A DNA stretch of 64,000 nucleotides from Paraburkholderia domus (GTDB taxonomy: Bacteria > Pseudomonadota > Gammaproteobacteria > Burkholderiales > Burkholderiaceae), in NCBI RefSeq assembly GCF_905220705.1, contig NZ_CAJNAT010000027.1:36492-100491 (forward strand). Direction: 5' to 3'. Position 1 is the first letter of the stretch. Each line of letters opens with the position of its first letter. This document shows, piece by piece, positions 26,367-35,079 of this stretch. The notes under the pieces were generated by a model, which was not told the origin of the DNA, ran no database searches, and saw only the letters and a list, made by a program, of their open reading frames with translations. The translations under genes and the position numbers were made by a program.

Positions 26367-26517
26367 GCGCCGGGCGGGGCGCCACGCGAGTGGGGGCGCC
26401 GTGCCGCACATCAAGTCAACTTTCTTCGCGCGCACCATGCGTCTGCGGAGAAGCCGGCCGCGTGGAATGGATACGCCGCGGCCGTCGTGCTAAATCGAAA
26501 GCAATCGGAGGCATTAC

Positions 26518-27426
26518 ATGGAATCTGCAATGGTCGATACGCAACCCGCGATGACGCATGCTCAGGATGGCGAACACTGGCCGTTTTCAGTCAGGCGCTC
26601 GACGCCGTCGATCGGCGCGGAGATCGGCAATATCGATCTGCGCCAACCGCTGGACGACGATACCTATCTCGCGCTGCGTCGCGCGCTGGTCAAATTCAAA
26701 GTGCTGTTCTTTCGCGATCAGGACATCACGCCGGCGCAGCACGTTGCGCTCGCGCGGCGCTTTGGTGAACTCGAAATCCATCCGATGATTCCGCATCACG
26801 CGGACCATCCGGAGCTTGTCGTTTTCGGGCACGGCAAAAGCAGTCCGGGCCGCGAGAATCTTTACCATTCCGACGTTTCGTGGCGCGAAACGCCGTCGAT
26901 GGGCTCGGTGCTGCGTTGCGTGAGCTGCCCGGAAGTGGGCGGCGACACGATCTGGGTCAACATGGTGGCAGCGTATGAAAACCTGTCCGCCGAGACGAAG
27001 GCGAAGATCGCGCGATTGCAGGGCGTCCACGACGCCATGCCCACGTTCGGTCAGGCACTGTCCGACGAGCAGTACGAAGCCATGCGGAAAAAGTATCCGC
27101 CTGCGGTGCATCCGGTCGTGCGCACGCACCCCGAAAGCGGCGAAAAGATCCTCTACGTCAACGAGGGCTTCACGACTCATCTGGCCAACTATGCTAAGGA
27201 GCAGCCCTACCGTATCGGTTCGGACTTCCGGCTCGGCGAAATGGATCTGCTTCAGTATTTGTATCGGCAGGCGGCGGCCCCGGAATATCAGGTGCGTCTG
27301 AAGTGGCAGCCGAACACGATCGCCTTCTGGGACAACCGCTCGGCCCAGCACTATGCCGTGCAGGACTATTTCCCGGCCGTACGCCACATGATGCGAGCCA
27401 CGATTATTGGTGACCGTCCCGTTTGA
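26518..27426 (+). CDS. TauD/TfdA family Fe(II)/2-oxoglutarate dioxygenase
   Basis: A 302-residue dioxygenase with GGAGG nine bases before the ATG. It has the metal facial triad His117 and Asp119 in YHSDVSW and His278 in RSAQHYAVQDY, with a 2-oxoglutarate-binding Arg near 291. LVKFKVLFFRDQDITPAQHV is the typical early block. Family members hydroxylate taurine, 2,4-D and similar compounds, releasing the leaving group. Here, with acyl-CoA genes on either side, it may hydroxylate the substrate or an early intermediate. It ends in front of a good terminator. Confidence 0.9.
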   Translation: MESAMVDTQPAMTHAQDGEHWPFSVRRSTPSIGAEIGNIDLRQPLDDDTYLALRRALVKFKVLFFRDQDITPAQHVALARRFGELEIHPMIPHHADHPELVVFGHGKSSPGRENLYHSDVSWRETPSMGSVLRCVSCPEVGGDTIWVNMVAAYENLSAETKAKIARLQGVHDAMPTFGQALSDEQYEAMRKKYPPAVHPVVRTHPESGEKILYVNEGFTTHLANYAKEQPYRIGSDFRLGEMDLLQYLYRQAAAPEYQVRLKWQPNTIAFWDNRSAQHYAVQDYFPAVRHMMRATIIGDRPV

Positions 27427-27515
27427 ATTGAAGTCCGGGCAGCGAACCTGAGAGAGCGAGCAAGCGAGCGAGACGCGATGCCGATACGTTGGCATCCGCT
27501 CCTCGCAAGTGCCAT

Positions 27516-27545
27516 GGCCCAGGCTTATTCGCCCGGGCCTTTTTG
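27516..27545 (+). terminator. Rho-independent terminator after the dioxygenase gene
   Basis: GGCCCAGGC and GCCCGGGCC form a 9-bp stem with one mismatch and a 6-base loop, followed by five T residues, 90 bases after the dioxygenase stop. This is a classical intrinsic terminator. It also lies before the 3' end of the convergent gene ending at 27560. Confidence 0.75.
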
Positions 27546-27559
27546 ATGTTTCGTCAACC

Positions 27560-28201
27560 CTATGCGGGAAGGCGCCGTCCTTGCGGCCATATCACCTTCA
27601 CGGCTTCGCCTTCCATGCGATAGGTGTGGCAGGTACCGACCACCCACGGCTTCGGCAGCGACGTATCGGAGGCGGTCAGGACGTCCACGCGCTCCTGCGT
27701 CTGCATATTGGCGAATGACGCTTGCATCGCGGTGGTTGCCATCGGGCCGAGCAAATCCGTCAGGTGCGTGCATCCCCTCACACCGCCAACGCGTGCCTTG
27801 ACCTCGGCTTTGAAGCCGGGCCCGATCCGTACACCGACCAGGTTGCGATAGGTCGAGTTCATTTCGGTGCAGTACGGCGTGGGAGCCGCCTGAGTGCGTG
27901 CTTCCAGTTCCTGAATCACCATGTTTTCATCGACCGCCATGACGATGACCATGTCGTGAAACGGCGTTCCCGGCTCGATCGTCTTGAAGGGCAACACGGC
28001 GGCATAGGTCTTGGTATCGACCATACGGCCTTCGATTTCGACCAGTCCGTCTCTGCGCCGATAGGCATCGCACGTGATCTGGCGCGTATGGACTCGTGTC
28101 CGTTCAGGTGCTCGTTGACTGATTGCGTTCATGAATTCCCATCCGGTTAAATCGGAGTCGTATTGCTCCTGTTTGCGAAACAGCGCTGGTTCAATGGTCA
28201 T
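27560..28201 (-). CDS. DUF2889 domain protein
   Basis: A 213-residue protein of the DUF2889 family: RVHTRQITCDAYRRRDGLVE near 36, then IEGRMVDTKTYAAV, and C-terminal GCTHLTDLLGPMATTAMQAS near 147 with Cys/His in a conserved context. Members often sit beside acyl-CoA or steroid-type catabolic genes, but no reaction has been firmly assigned that I know of. It is transcribed away from etfBA with a 159-base divergent promoter region. Its function should be regarded as unknown. Its placement inside this island supports a role in the pathway or its control. Confidence 0.8.
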   Translation of the reverse strand: MTIEPALFRKQEQYDSDLTGWEFMNAISQRAPERTRVHTRQITCDAYRRRDGLVEIEGRMVDTKTYAAVLPFKTIEPGTPFHDMVIVMAVDENMVIQELEARTQAAPTPYCTEMNSTYRNLVGVRIGPGFKAEVKARVGGVRGCTHLTDLLGPMATTAMQASFANMQTQERVDVLTASDTSLPKPWVVGTCHTYRMEGEAVKVIWPQGRRLPA

Positions 28202-28209
28202 CAGACCGG

Positions 28210-28292
28210 CTCAACGGATGACTCCCCATGTTGGGGGGGCGGCCCAGGCAGCGGGGCTTCGGGTTTTCCCTTCCTACTCACTTTGGGGAGGT
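28210..28292 (+). promoter_or_regulatory. G-rich elements in the DUF2889/etfB intergenic region
   Basis: TTGGGGGGG (28231-28239) with a preceding CCCCA forms a short inverted repeat around ATGT, and GGGGAGGTAG follows near 28284-28293. The second motif is identical to the complement of CTACCTCCCC at 35086-35095. Both lie between a divergent gene pair, in the place expected for operators. Function is inferred from recurrence only. Confidence 0.4.
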
Positions 28293-28360
28293 AGCGTGAA
28301 CGCGGGTGGGGCGCACCATCCGTAGCAAGGAAGCCAAGCTTTTTACTGGAGGGATAGGCC

Positions 28361-29110
28361 TTGAAAATTCTTGTGGCAGTTAAACGCGTCGTCGATGCGA
28401 ATGTGAAGGTTGGTGCGAAATCGGACGGCACGGGCGTCGACATCGCGAACGTGAAGATGTCGATGAATCCGTTCGACGAAATCGCGGTTGAAGAAGCCGT
28501 TCGTCTGCGTGAAGCAGGCGTGGCGACCGAAGTGATCGCCGTGTCGGCGGGTGTGACGCAATCGCAGGAAACGCTGCGCACGGCGCTGGCGATCGGTGCG
28601 GACCGCGCGATCCTGATCGAGTCGAATGAAGAGCTGCAGCCCCTGGCGGTTGCCAGGCTGCTGAAGGCGCTGGTCGACAAGGAACAGCCTGGGCTGGTCA
28701 TCCTCGGCAAGCAGGCGATCGACGACGATTCGAACCAGACCGGCCAGATGCTGGCTGCGCTGGCGAATCTGCCGCAGGCCACGTTTGCGTCGAAGGTTGT
28801 TGTTGCAGACGGTAAAGCCACCGTTTCGCGTGAAGTCGATGGCGGCGCGGAAACGCTGTCGCTGAGCCTGCCGGCCGTGATCACGACTGACCTGCGCCTG
28901 AACGAGCCGCGCTACGTGACGCTGCCGAACATCATGAAGGCGAAGAAGAAGCCGCTGGAAATCATCAAGCCGGAAGACCTCGGCGTTGATGTGACGCCGC
29001 GCCTGAAGACCCTTAAAGTCGTCGAGCCGCCGAAGCGCTCCGCCGGTGTGAAGGTGCCGGATGTGAAGACGCTGGTCGAGAAGCTGAAGACCGAAGCCAA
29101 GGTGCTGTGA
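28361..29110 (+). CDS. etfB: Electron transfer flavoprotein beta subunit
   Basis: A 249-residue ETF beta subunit starting with TTG, with ACTGGAGGGA upstream. It begins KILVAVKRVVDANVKVG and has MNPFDEIAVEEAVRLRE near 35 and ILGKQAIDDDSNQTGQM near 124, the AMP-binding region. ETF is the soluble heterodimer that takes electrons from acyl-CoA dehydrogenases and passes them to ETF:quinone oxidoreductase. A dedicated copy inside an island with eight dehydrogenase-type genes fits this role. etfA follows after 13 bases. Confidence 0.97.
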   Translation: MKILVAVKRVVDANVKVGAKSDGTGVDIANVKMSMNPFDEIAVEEAVRLREAGVATEVIAVSAGVTQSQETLRTALAIGADRAILIESNEELQPLAVARLLKALVDKEQPGLVILGKQAIDDDSNQTGQMLAALANLPQATFASKVVVADGKATVSREVDGGAETLSLSLPAVITTDLRLNEPRYVTLPNIMKAKKKPLEIIKPEDLGVDVTPRLKTLKVVEPPKRSAGVKVPDVKTLVEKLKTEAKVL

Positions 29111-29123
29111 GGAGACGGACGAA

Positions 29124-30077
29124 ATGACGAATCTGGTGAATCTTGTAATAGCAGAACACGATAATGCGTCGATCAAGGCCGCGACGCTGAACACGATTGC
29201 AGCGGCGCAGAAGATCGGTGGTGATATTCACGTGCTGGTAGCGGGTCACAACGCACAGGCTGCGGCGGATGCCGCAGCGAAGATTGCAGGTGTTTCGAAG
29301 GTGTTGCTGGCCGACGCGCCGCAACTGGCAGCAGGGCTGGCCGAAAACGTCGAAGCGACGGTGCTGAACATCGCGAAGGACTATTCGCACATCCTCACGC
29401 CGGCGACCGCCTACGGCAAGAACATCGCGCCGCGTATCGCCGCGAAGCTCGACGTTGCACAGATCAGCGACATCACGGCAGTAGACAGCGCCGACACGTT
29501 CGAGCGTCCGATCTACGCAGGCAACGCTATTGCAACGGTGCAGTCTCAGGACCCGATCAAGGTCATCACGGTCCGCACGACTGGTTTTGACGCGGTCGCG
29601 GCAGAAGGTGGCAGCGCAACGGTCGAGAAGATCGAAGCGGCAGCCGATACGGGCCTCTCGCAATTCGTCAGCCGTGAAGTGACGAAGCTGGACCGTCCGG
29701 AACTGACGTCGGCGAAAATCATCGTCTCGGGTGGCCGTGGTCTCGGCAACGGCGAGAACTACACCAAGGTTCTCGAACCGCTGGCCGACAAGCTGAACGC
29801 AGCGCTGGGCGCATCGCGTGCAGCGGTCGATGCGGGCTTTGTGCCGAACGACTATCAGGTCGGTCAGACCGGCAAGATCGTCGCGCCGCAACTGTATGTG
29901 GCCGTCGGCATCTCCGGTGCGATCCAGCATCTGGCCGGCATGAAGGACTCGAAGGTCATCGTGGCGATCAACAAGGACCCGGAAGCGCCGATTTTCAGCG
30001 TCGCCGATTATGGTCTCGTGGGCGACCTGTTCACGCTCGTGCCGGAACTGGTGGCGCAGGCAGGTCTGTCGTCGTAG
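29124..30077 (+). CDS. etfA: Electron transfer flavoprotein alpha subunit
   Basis: A 317-residue ETF alpha subunit. Its C-terminal FAD domain is clear: SGGRGLGNGENY near 203, GASRAAVDAGFVPNDYQVGQ near 232, then GISGAIQHLAGM and INKDPEAPIF and the closing VADYGLVGDLF. It pairs with the beta subunit 13 bases upstream. It is the FAD-carrying electron acceptor for the acyl-CoA dehydrogenases encoded around it. A perfect 8-bp hairpin follows the stop at 30083-30107. Confidence 0.97.
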   Translation: MTNLVNLVIAEHDNASIKAATLNTIAAAQKIGGDIHVLVAGHNAQAAADAAAKIAGVSKVLLADAPQLAAGLAENVEATVLNIAKDYSHILTPATAYGKNIAPRIAAKLDVAQISDITAVDSADTFERPIYAGNAIATVQSQDPIKVITVRTTGFDAVAAEGGSATVEKIEAAADTGLSQFVSREVTKLDRPELTSAKIIVSGGRGLGNGENYTKVLEPLADKLNAALGASRAAVDAGFVPNDYQVGQTGKIVAPQLYVAVGISGAIQHLAGMKDSKVIVAINKDPEAPIFSVADYGLVGDLFTLVPELVAQAGLSS

Positions 30078-30082
30078 TGACT

Positions 30083-30107
30083 TGCCGGGTGCTGCGACGA
30101 CCCGGCA
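30083..30107 (+). terminator. Hairpin after etfA
   Basis: TGCCGGGT and ACCCGGCA form a perfect 8-bp stem with a 9-base loop, beginning six bases after the etfA stop. There is no T-run. It is a likely 3' stabiliser or weak terminator. Confidence 0.5.
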
Positions 30108-30169
30108 GATATCCACAAGGGACGCGGCGGGTAGTGACGCGCCGTTGCCGAAGGTTGCTGGAGGAACCC

Positions 30170-30487
30170 ATGATGACTGGGGAAAGGACACTGCGTCTTC
30201 TCGTCGATAAATGGCTCGGCCCGCGCTCCGAGTTGCGCACGCGCATCACGCGGCTTAGCCGCTTCCGGCAGGCCCAAAGGCGTTATGTTTGCGTGGAGGC
30301 GGTCCGCTCGTCGGGCGCGCTGGCGATCGTGTTTTTTCGCCACGACGATGGCTCATGGTGCGTGTTCCCTCCCATGTCGAGGCGACCCGAAATGGGCTAC
30401 GTGACTCGCGCAAGTCTGCAAGGTAGTCGCGACCCGTTCCCGGAAAAGCCATCGTTGAATGTGCCCGAACGGCATCTGCCGTACTGA
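30170..30487 (+). CDS. Small hypothetical protein
   Basis: A 105-residue protein from ATG at 30170, with GAGGAA five bases upstream; an upstream GTG extension to 30077 is less likely. It is basic in the first half (SELRTRITRLSRFRQAQRRY), then has VCVEAVRSSGALAIVFFRHD and GSWCVFPP. I recognise no domain. Similar short proteins with the IVFFRHDDGSWCVFPP core seem familiar from Burkholderia genomes, but with no known role. It follows etfBA by 92 bases and may be cotranscribed. Confidence 0.5.
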   Translation: MMTGERTLRLLVDKWLGPRSELRTRITRLSRFRQAQRRYVCVEAVRSSGALAIVFFRHDDGSWCVFPPMSRRPEMGYVTRASLQGSRDPFPEKPSLNVPERHLPY

Positions 30488-30635
30488 AGCCGCGACACGA
30501 TGCGGCGCTAGCGCGATCCGGATGTGTGCGTGTCAGGCGGCACAAGTCAAGCCATCCATCAAGCGGTTTCACCCGTCTAGCTGCGTTGATCGATAAAAAA
30601 ATGAACCTGTGATGTTCACTGGAGAAGGTGTGGTG

Positions 30636-31421
30636 ATGAGCGATTTCCTGAAAATCGAACGGGACGGCGGCATTATGGTTGCCACGATGAACCGTCCCGA
30701 AACGCGCAATGTAATATCTGACAACGACGCTGTCGACGCATTGGTCAATCTGTGCGCGACGGTCAATGCCGACCAGTCTGTGCGTGCGTTGATCCTGACG
30801 GGCGCCGGTTCGGCATTTTCGTCTGGCGGCAATCTGAAGACCATTCGCGATTCGTTTGGCGCCGGATTGGGGGAGCCCGCGCACAGCCGCTATGCCTATC
30901 GCGACGGTATCCAGCGCCTGCCGCTCGCATTGTGCAACCTGGAAGTGCCGACCATTGCTGCGGTCAATGGCCCGGCATATGGCGCGGGCAACGATCTGGC
31001 GTGCATGTGCGACATTCGTATCGCGTCGCAGGAGGCGCTGTTTGCCGAGAGCTTCGTCAAGCTCGGCCTGATTCCGGGCGACGGCGGCGCATGGCTGCTG
31101 CCCCGAGTCGTCGGCATGTCGCGGGCCTGCGAGATGTCGTTCACGGGCGATCCGATCGACGCCAATCAGGCCCTCGCTTGGGGTCTCGTTTCGCGCGTCG
31201 TACCGGCTGACCAGTTGATGACGACCGCGCTAGAACTCGCGGACCGCATCGTGGCGAATTCGGGCAAAGCGCTGCGTATGACCAAGCGCTTGCTGCGCGA
31301 AGGGCAGCAGACACGGCTCGACACTTTGCTGGAAATGTCGGCGGCCTTTCAGGCCGTCGCGCATTACACCGAAGAGCATGACGACGCACTCGACAATTTT
31401 CTGACACGCCGCGGCAAATAG
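30636..31421 (+). CDS. Enoyl-CoA hydratase/isomerase (crotonase) family
   Basis: A 261-residue crotonase; the ATG at 30636 is used because CTGGAGAAGG lies just upstream and homology starts at SDFLKIERDGG. Oxyanion-hole segments are SAFSSGGNLKTI near 65 and GPAYGAGNDLACMCDIRIAS near 111. Downstream is ESFVKLGLIPGDGGAWLLPR, with acidic residues in the catalytic loop. It begins a second set of crotonase plus paired dehydrogenases that mirrors the order at 3667-6782 in reverse. It probably hydrates the enoyl-CoA from the next two gene products. Confidence 0.88.
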   Translation: MSDFLKIERDGGIMVATMNRPETRNVISDNDAVDALVNLCATVNADQSVRALILTGAGSAFSSGGNLKTIRDSFGAGLGEPAHSRYAYRDGIQRLPLALCNLEVPTIAAVNGPAYGAGNDLACMCDIRIASQEALFAESFVKLGLIPGDGGAWLLPRVVGMSRACEMSFTGDPIDANQALAWGLVSRVVPADQLMTTALELADRIVANSGKALRMTKRLLREGQQTRLDTLLEMSAAFQAVAHYTEEHDDALDNFLTRRGK

Positions 31422-31517
31422 CGCGTGCATAGCAAAGAGACGTATACGACACCGCGCACTGCCACGAAGTGCGCGTACGGCAATGGCTCGTATCGAATAT
31501 TGTGCTGGAGGAGTCTG

Positions 31518-32678
31518 TTGAATTCAATTTTCCCCGCGTTGTCGCACGCAGCGATTCCGGCTGAAGACGAAGCACTGCGCGCGCCCGTGCGTGCGTTTTT
31601 GCAGGCGCGGCTGCGCGACGTGCCAACCGAGATTCGCGCGCGCTCATGGCTCGGTTTCGATGCCGACTTCAGTCGCGCGCTCGCCGCGCAAGGATGGCTT
31701 GGGTTGACCTTGCCGCAGCAGTACGGCGGTGCGGGCAGAAGCGGCTTCGCCCGGTTTGTCCTGCTCGAAGAACTCCTGGCGGCAGGCGCGCCGGTCTCCG
31801 CCCACTGGATTGCGGATCGCCAGACAGCGCCGCTCATTCTGCGCTTCGGCACGCCCGCACAACGGGAGTTCTACGTGCCGAAGATCGTGCGTGGCGAGGC
31901 CTTCTTCTGCATCGGCATGAGCGAGTCCGACACGGGCTCCGATCTCGCCAGCGTGCGCACGCGCGCCACGCGCACCGCGACCGGCTGGCGCTTGAGCGGG
32001 CGCAAGATCTGGACGACCAACGCGCACCGATCGCATTACATGATCGCGCTGGTGCGCACGTCAGGCGCACCGGAAGACCGGCATAAAGGTCTCTCGCAAG
32101 TAATCGTCGATCTGTCTTTGCCGGGCGTCTCGATACGGCCAATACACGACATGGCGGGCGACGGCCACTTCTGCGAAGTGCTGTTCGAGGACGTCGATCT
32201 GCCGCCCGAGGCGTTAGTGGGCGAGGAAGGTTCCGGCTGGACTCAGGTGACCGCCGAGCTGGCATTCGAGCGCAGCGGCCCGGAGCGGGTCTATTCGAGC
32301 ATCGTGCTTGCCGATACCTGGCTTGCCGAAGTCAAGCAGGCCGGCGTGACCAGTCTCGCCGTTCGCGCAATTGCGGGGCGCATCGCAGGACGTCTCGCGG
32401 TGTTGAGGTCGATGTCGCTTGCGGTGGCAGACATGCTCAACCAGGGCCGCCATCCGGATCTCGAAGCAGCCGTCGTGAAGGATCTCGGGACGGAATTCGA
32501 GCAGACGGTGCCCGTATGGATCGGCGAGGCGCTGGGGCTGGAGCCGCACTTCAGGCCGTCGCCCGCGCTGCTGGCTACGCTCGCCTACGTCCGGCAAATT
32601 TCACCGACCTATTCGCTGCGCGGGGGCACCCGCCAGATCATGCGCGGCATCATCGCGCGCGGACTTGGACTTCGTTGA
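31518..32678 (+). CDS. Acyl-CoA dehydrogenase, catalytic partner of a split pair
   Basis: A 386-residue acyl-CoA dehydrogenase starting with TTG at 31518, which has CTGGAGGAGT upstream; the longer open frame is rejected. It contains LTLPQQYGGAGRSGFARF near 56, GMSESDTGSDLASVRTRAT near 134, GRKIWTTNAHRSHYM near 161, and VGEEGSGWTQVTAELAFERS with the probable base Glu251. Like the PimC-like protein at 3667 it lacks the RxxFG and QLHGG motifs. The next gene, 10 bases downstream, supplies them. I therefore read the two as one heteromeric enzyme. Confidence 0.85.
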   Translation: MNSIFPALSHAAIPAEDEALRAPVRAFLQARLRDVPTEIRARSWLGFDADFSRALAAQGWLGLTLPQQYGGAGRSGFARFVLLEELLAAGAPVSAHWIADRQTAPLILRFGTPAQREFYVPKIVRGEAFFCIGMSESDTGSDLASVRTRATRTATGWRLSGRKIWTTNAHRSHYMIALVRTSGAPEDRHKGLSQVIVDLSLPGVSIRPIHDMAGDGHFCEVLFEDVDLPPEALVGEEGSGWTQVTAELAFERSGPERVYSSIVLADTWLAEVKQAGVTSLAVRAIAGRIAGRLAVLRSMSLAVADMLNQGRHPDLEAAVVKDLGTEFEQTVPVWIGEALGLEPHFRPSPALLATLAYVRQISPTYSLRGGTRQIMRGIIARGLGLR

Positions 32679-32688
32679 GCAAGACACT

Positions 32689-33756
32689 ATGACCGACGCA
32701 ATATCAGACGAATTTGAACGTGCCCTCGCGGGCCTGTGTTCCGACGATCGGCTGCGTGCCATCGAGGCGGGTTCGCTCGCGGACGCCGAAACCCAGTGGG
32801 TGGAGATCGACGCATTGGGCTTCACCGACGCGCTCGTGCCGGCCTGCCACGGGGGCGTGGGGTTGTCACTCGAAGAGGCGTGGCCCTTGTTGCTTGCCGC
32901 GGGCTACGCGGGACTCAGCGTGCCGTTCGGCGAGACGATGATTGCGCGCGCGTTGTTGGTCGATCGAGGCTGGGCCAGTGATGGCGGGTGCATTGCCATT
33001 GCTCGCGCGCAGCACAGCGATGAAGATGCCGTGACGTGCTCCGATGTTTCGGGTGCGTTGCTGGCGCGTCATGTGCTGGTGGAACGCGCCGAGGCATGGC
33101 TCCTGATGCCGTGTGAGCGGGCGCATAGCGTGCCGGGTGCTTACCGGCCGCATGTGTCGGCAACGCTTCGTTGGGAATCCGCAAACGAAGCGGTATTTCG
33201 CCTGCCGCGTGGTGCCGAAAGCGCGGAGTCGATTTGCAGCGCCGTACATGCGGCGGCGATGGCCGGCGTGATGCAGCGTGTTCTGGCGCTCACGGTCGAG
33301 TATGCCAGCGACAGACGTCAGTTTGGCAAGGCGATCGGACAGTTTCAGGCGATTCAGCAGGAACTGGCGGTGCTGGCAGCGCAGGCTACGTCGACGGTGA
33401 TGGCGGCTCGCATGGGGTGCGCCGCGCGCGGCGCGCTGCCCGATCCGCTCCTTGCCGCGGCGGCCAAACTGCGCGCCTGCGAGGCGGCGGAGAAAGTGAG
33501 TACGGTGGCGCACGCCGTGCACGGCGCGATCGGAATCACAAGAGAGCACATGCTCGGCGTGTTCACCAACCGTCTGCACGAATGGCGCATGTCACCCGGT
33601 GTGGAATCGCGCTGTGCCGCGTTGATCGGCGAGTCGTTGCTGGACAGTTCGGACAGTGCGGGCAGATCGCTGATCGATTTCGTCCGTGCGCGGCTCACGG
33701 CCGGTGACGTGAGTGGCGGCGTGACGGCTTCCGAACTCGCGGAACAAGCCGAATGA
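32689..33756 (+). CDS. Acyl-CoA dehydrogenase, FAD-motif partner of a split pair
   Basis: A 355-residue acyl-CoA dehydrogenase-fold protein; ATG at 32689 is chosen over an in-frame TTG inside the preceding gene. It is divergent: the N-terminal and beta domains are weakly conserved, but the C-terminal domain has RRQFGKAIGQFQAIQQELA (RRQFG at 209-213) and AHAVHGAIGITREH. The position of the catalytic Glu reads AVHAAAMAGVMQ, with no acid. It complements the upstream subunit exactly as the 4873 protein complements that at 3667. It ends the operon before a strong hairpin. Confidence 0.82.
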   Translation: MTDAISDEFERALAGLCSDDRLRAIEAGSLADAETQWVEIDALGFTDALVPACHGGVGLSLEEAWPLLLAAGYAGLSVPFGETMIARALLVDRGWASDGGCIAIARAQHSDEDAVTCSDVSGALLARHVLVERAEAWLLMPCERAHSVPGAYRPHVSATLRWESANEAVFRLPRGAESAESICSAVHAAAMAGVMQRVLALTVEYASDRRQFGKAIGQFQAIQQELAVLAAQATSTVMAARMGCAARGALPDPLLAAAAKLRACEAAEKVSTVAHAVHGAIGITREHMLGVFTNRLHEWRMSPGVESRCAALIGESLLDSSDSAGRSLIDFVRARLTAGDVSGGVTASELAEQAE

Positions 33757-33821
33757 AGCCACGCTTGCGCTGCGGCAAACGGCCCGCGGGCTGACACCCG
33801 TCACCTCGAACCAGGTGATCT

Positions 33822-33856
33822 TGATGGAGGCCACGCTTTACGCGTGGCCTCCATCA
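33822..33856. terminator. Bidirectional hairpin terminator between convergent genes
   Basis: TGATGGAGGCCACGC (33822-33836) and GCGTGGCCTCCATCA (33842-33856) form a perfect 15-bp stem with loop TTTAC. It lies between the dehydrogenase ending at 33756 and the oppositely directed CoA-transferase ending at 33893, so it can serve both transcripts. It is the strongest intergenic hairpin in the catabolic part of the window. Confidence 0.8.
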
Positions 33857-33892
33857 TCGAACACGCAGCAATCTGCGTTTCTGTAAGACCGC

Positions 33893-35008
33893 TTAGCGGG
33901 GCTGCCAGCAGCGCTGCGTGTTGCCACCTTCAATCGCCGCCTCGATCTCCGCCGTATGTTCGCCTCGCAGCGGGATGCGCCCGGGCGTGGCGAGCTTGCC
34001 GTCGAAGCGAGGGGCGGGCGCGACTTGCAACTGCCCTTCACGTTCGAAGTACACCCCACGCGCCGCATTGTGCGGGTGCGTGGCGGCTTCGGCGGGGCTC
34101 AACACCGGCGCGAAACACACGTCGGTGTTTTCGAGTAACGCGCACCATTCCTCTCGCGTCCTGCGAGCAAACAATGCGGCGAATCGTTGTTGCTGGTCGG
34201 GCCAATTTTCCCGATCCCACTGGCGCGCGAAATACGGGTCGCTTTTCAGGCCGAGCTTGTCTAGCAGCAACGCATAAAACTGCGGTTCGAGCGCGCCGAG
34301 CGTGATGAAATGGCCATCCGCGCAGCGATAGGTGGAATAGAAGTGGGAACTGTCGTGGACGTTCTTGCCCCGGTCGCCAGTTATCAATCCCTTTGTGCCT
34401 GTGTAAAGAAGCAATTGCAGCATATGCGCGGAGCCGTCCACGATAGAGGCATCGACCACGGTGCCCTTGCCCGTTGTCCGCGCATTCAGAATGCCCGACA
34501 GCAACCCGACCGCCAGATACAGTGCACCGCCGCCAATGTCACCAGTCAGCGTGATAGCGGTCGAGGGCGGCTCGGCCGCGGTGCCGTTGTAATACAGCGC
34601 GCCTGACAGCGAAATGTAGTTGTTGTCATGACCGGCCGCCTGAGACAGCGGGCCGGACTGTCCCCATCCCGTCATGCGCCCATAGACGAGACGCGGGTTG
34701 ACCGCGTGAAGTTCCTCCGGGCCGAGTCCGAGTCGTTCCATGACGCCGGGACGCATGCCTTCGATGAGCGCGTCGGCGTTCGCGATCAATTGCAGCACGA
34801 GCTGGCGACCCGCTTCGGTCTTCAGGTCCGCCACGAGTGAGCGTTTACCCCGGTTCAACACCATTCCTTCGTCGCCCGCTTTTTTTGCCACGCCGGCATC
34901 GGCGCGTTCCACGGCGATCACGTCGGCCCCCAGATCGGCCAGATGCATGCCGCAAAACGGACCCGGACCGATCCCGCTGATTTCCACGATTTTGATGCCG
35001 GACAGCAT
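33893..35008 (-). CDS. CaiB/BaiF family CoA-transferase (alpha-methylacyl-CoA racemase-like)
   Basis: A 371-residue class III CoA-transferase/racemase family protein with AAGGAG seven bases before its ATG at 35008. It shows LSGIKIVEISGIGPGPFCGM, HLADLGADVIAVERADAG, NRGKRSLVADLK, RLVYGRMTGWGQSGPLSQAA and TGDIGGGALYLAVGLLSGIL with the catalytic Asp near 153. The GRMTGWGQSGPL and AGHDNNYISLSGAL blocks are characteristic of alpha-methylacyl-CoA racemases, which invert the C2 methyl stereocentre of branched acyl-CoAs. Either role is possible. It diverges from the operon at 35197. Confidence 0.87.
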   Translation of the reverse strand: MLSGIKIVEISGIGPGPFCGMHLADLGADVIAVERADAGVAKKAGDEGMVLNRGKRSLVADLKTEAGRQLVLQLIANADALIEGMRPGVMERLGLGPEELHAVNPRLVYGRMTGWGQSGPLSQAAGHDNNYISLSGALYYNGTAAEPPSTAITLTGDIGGGALYLAVGLLSGILNARTTGKGTVVDASIVDGSAHMLQLLLYTGTKGLITGDRGKNVHDSSHFYSTYRCADGHFITLGALEPQFYALLLDKLGLKSDPYFARQWDRENWPDQQQRFAALFARRTREEWCALLENTDVCFAPVLSPAEAATHPHNAARGVYFEREGQLQVAPAPRFDGKLATPGRIPLRGEHTAEIEAAIEGGNTQRCWQPR

Positions 35009-35079
35009 GGTGTCTCCTTGTGTTTGTTAGCCGCAATCGTTTGACAAGTTTGCGTCGCTAGAGTCTGGCCGCCACGGTG

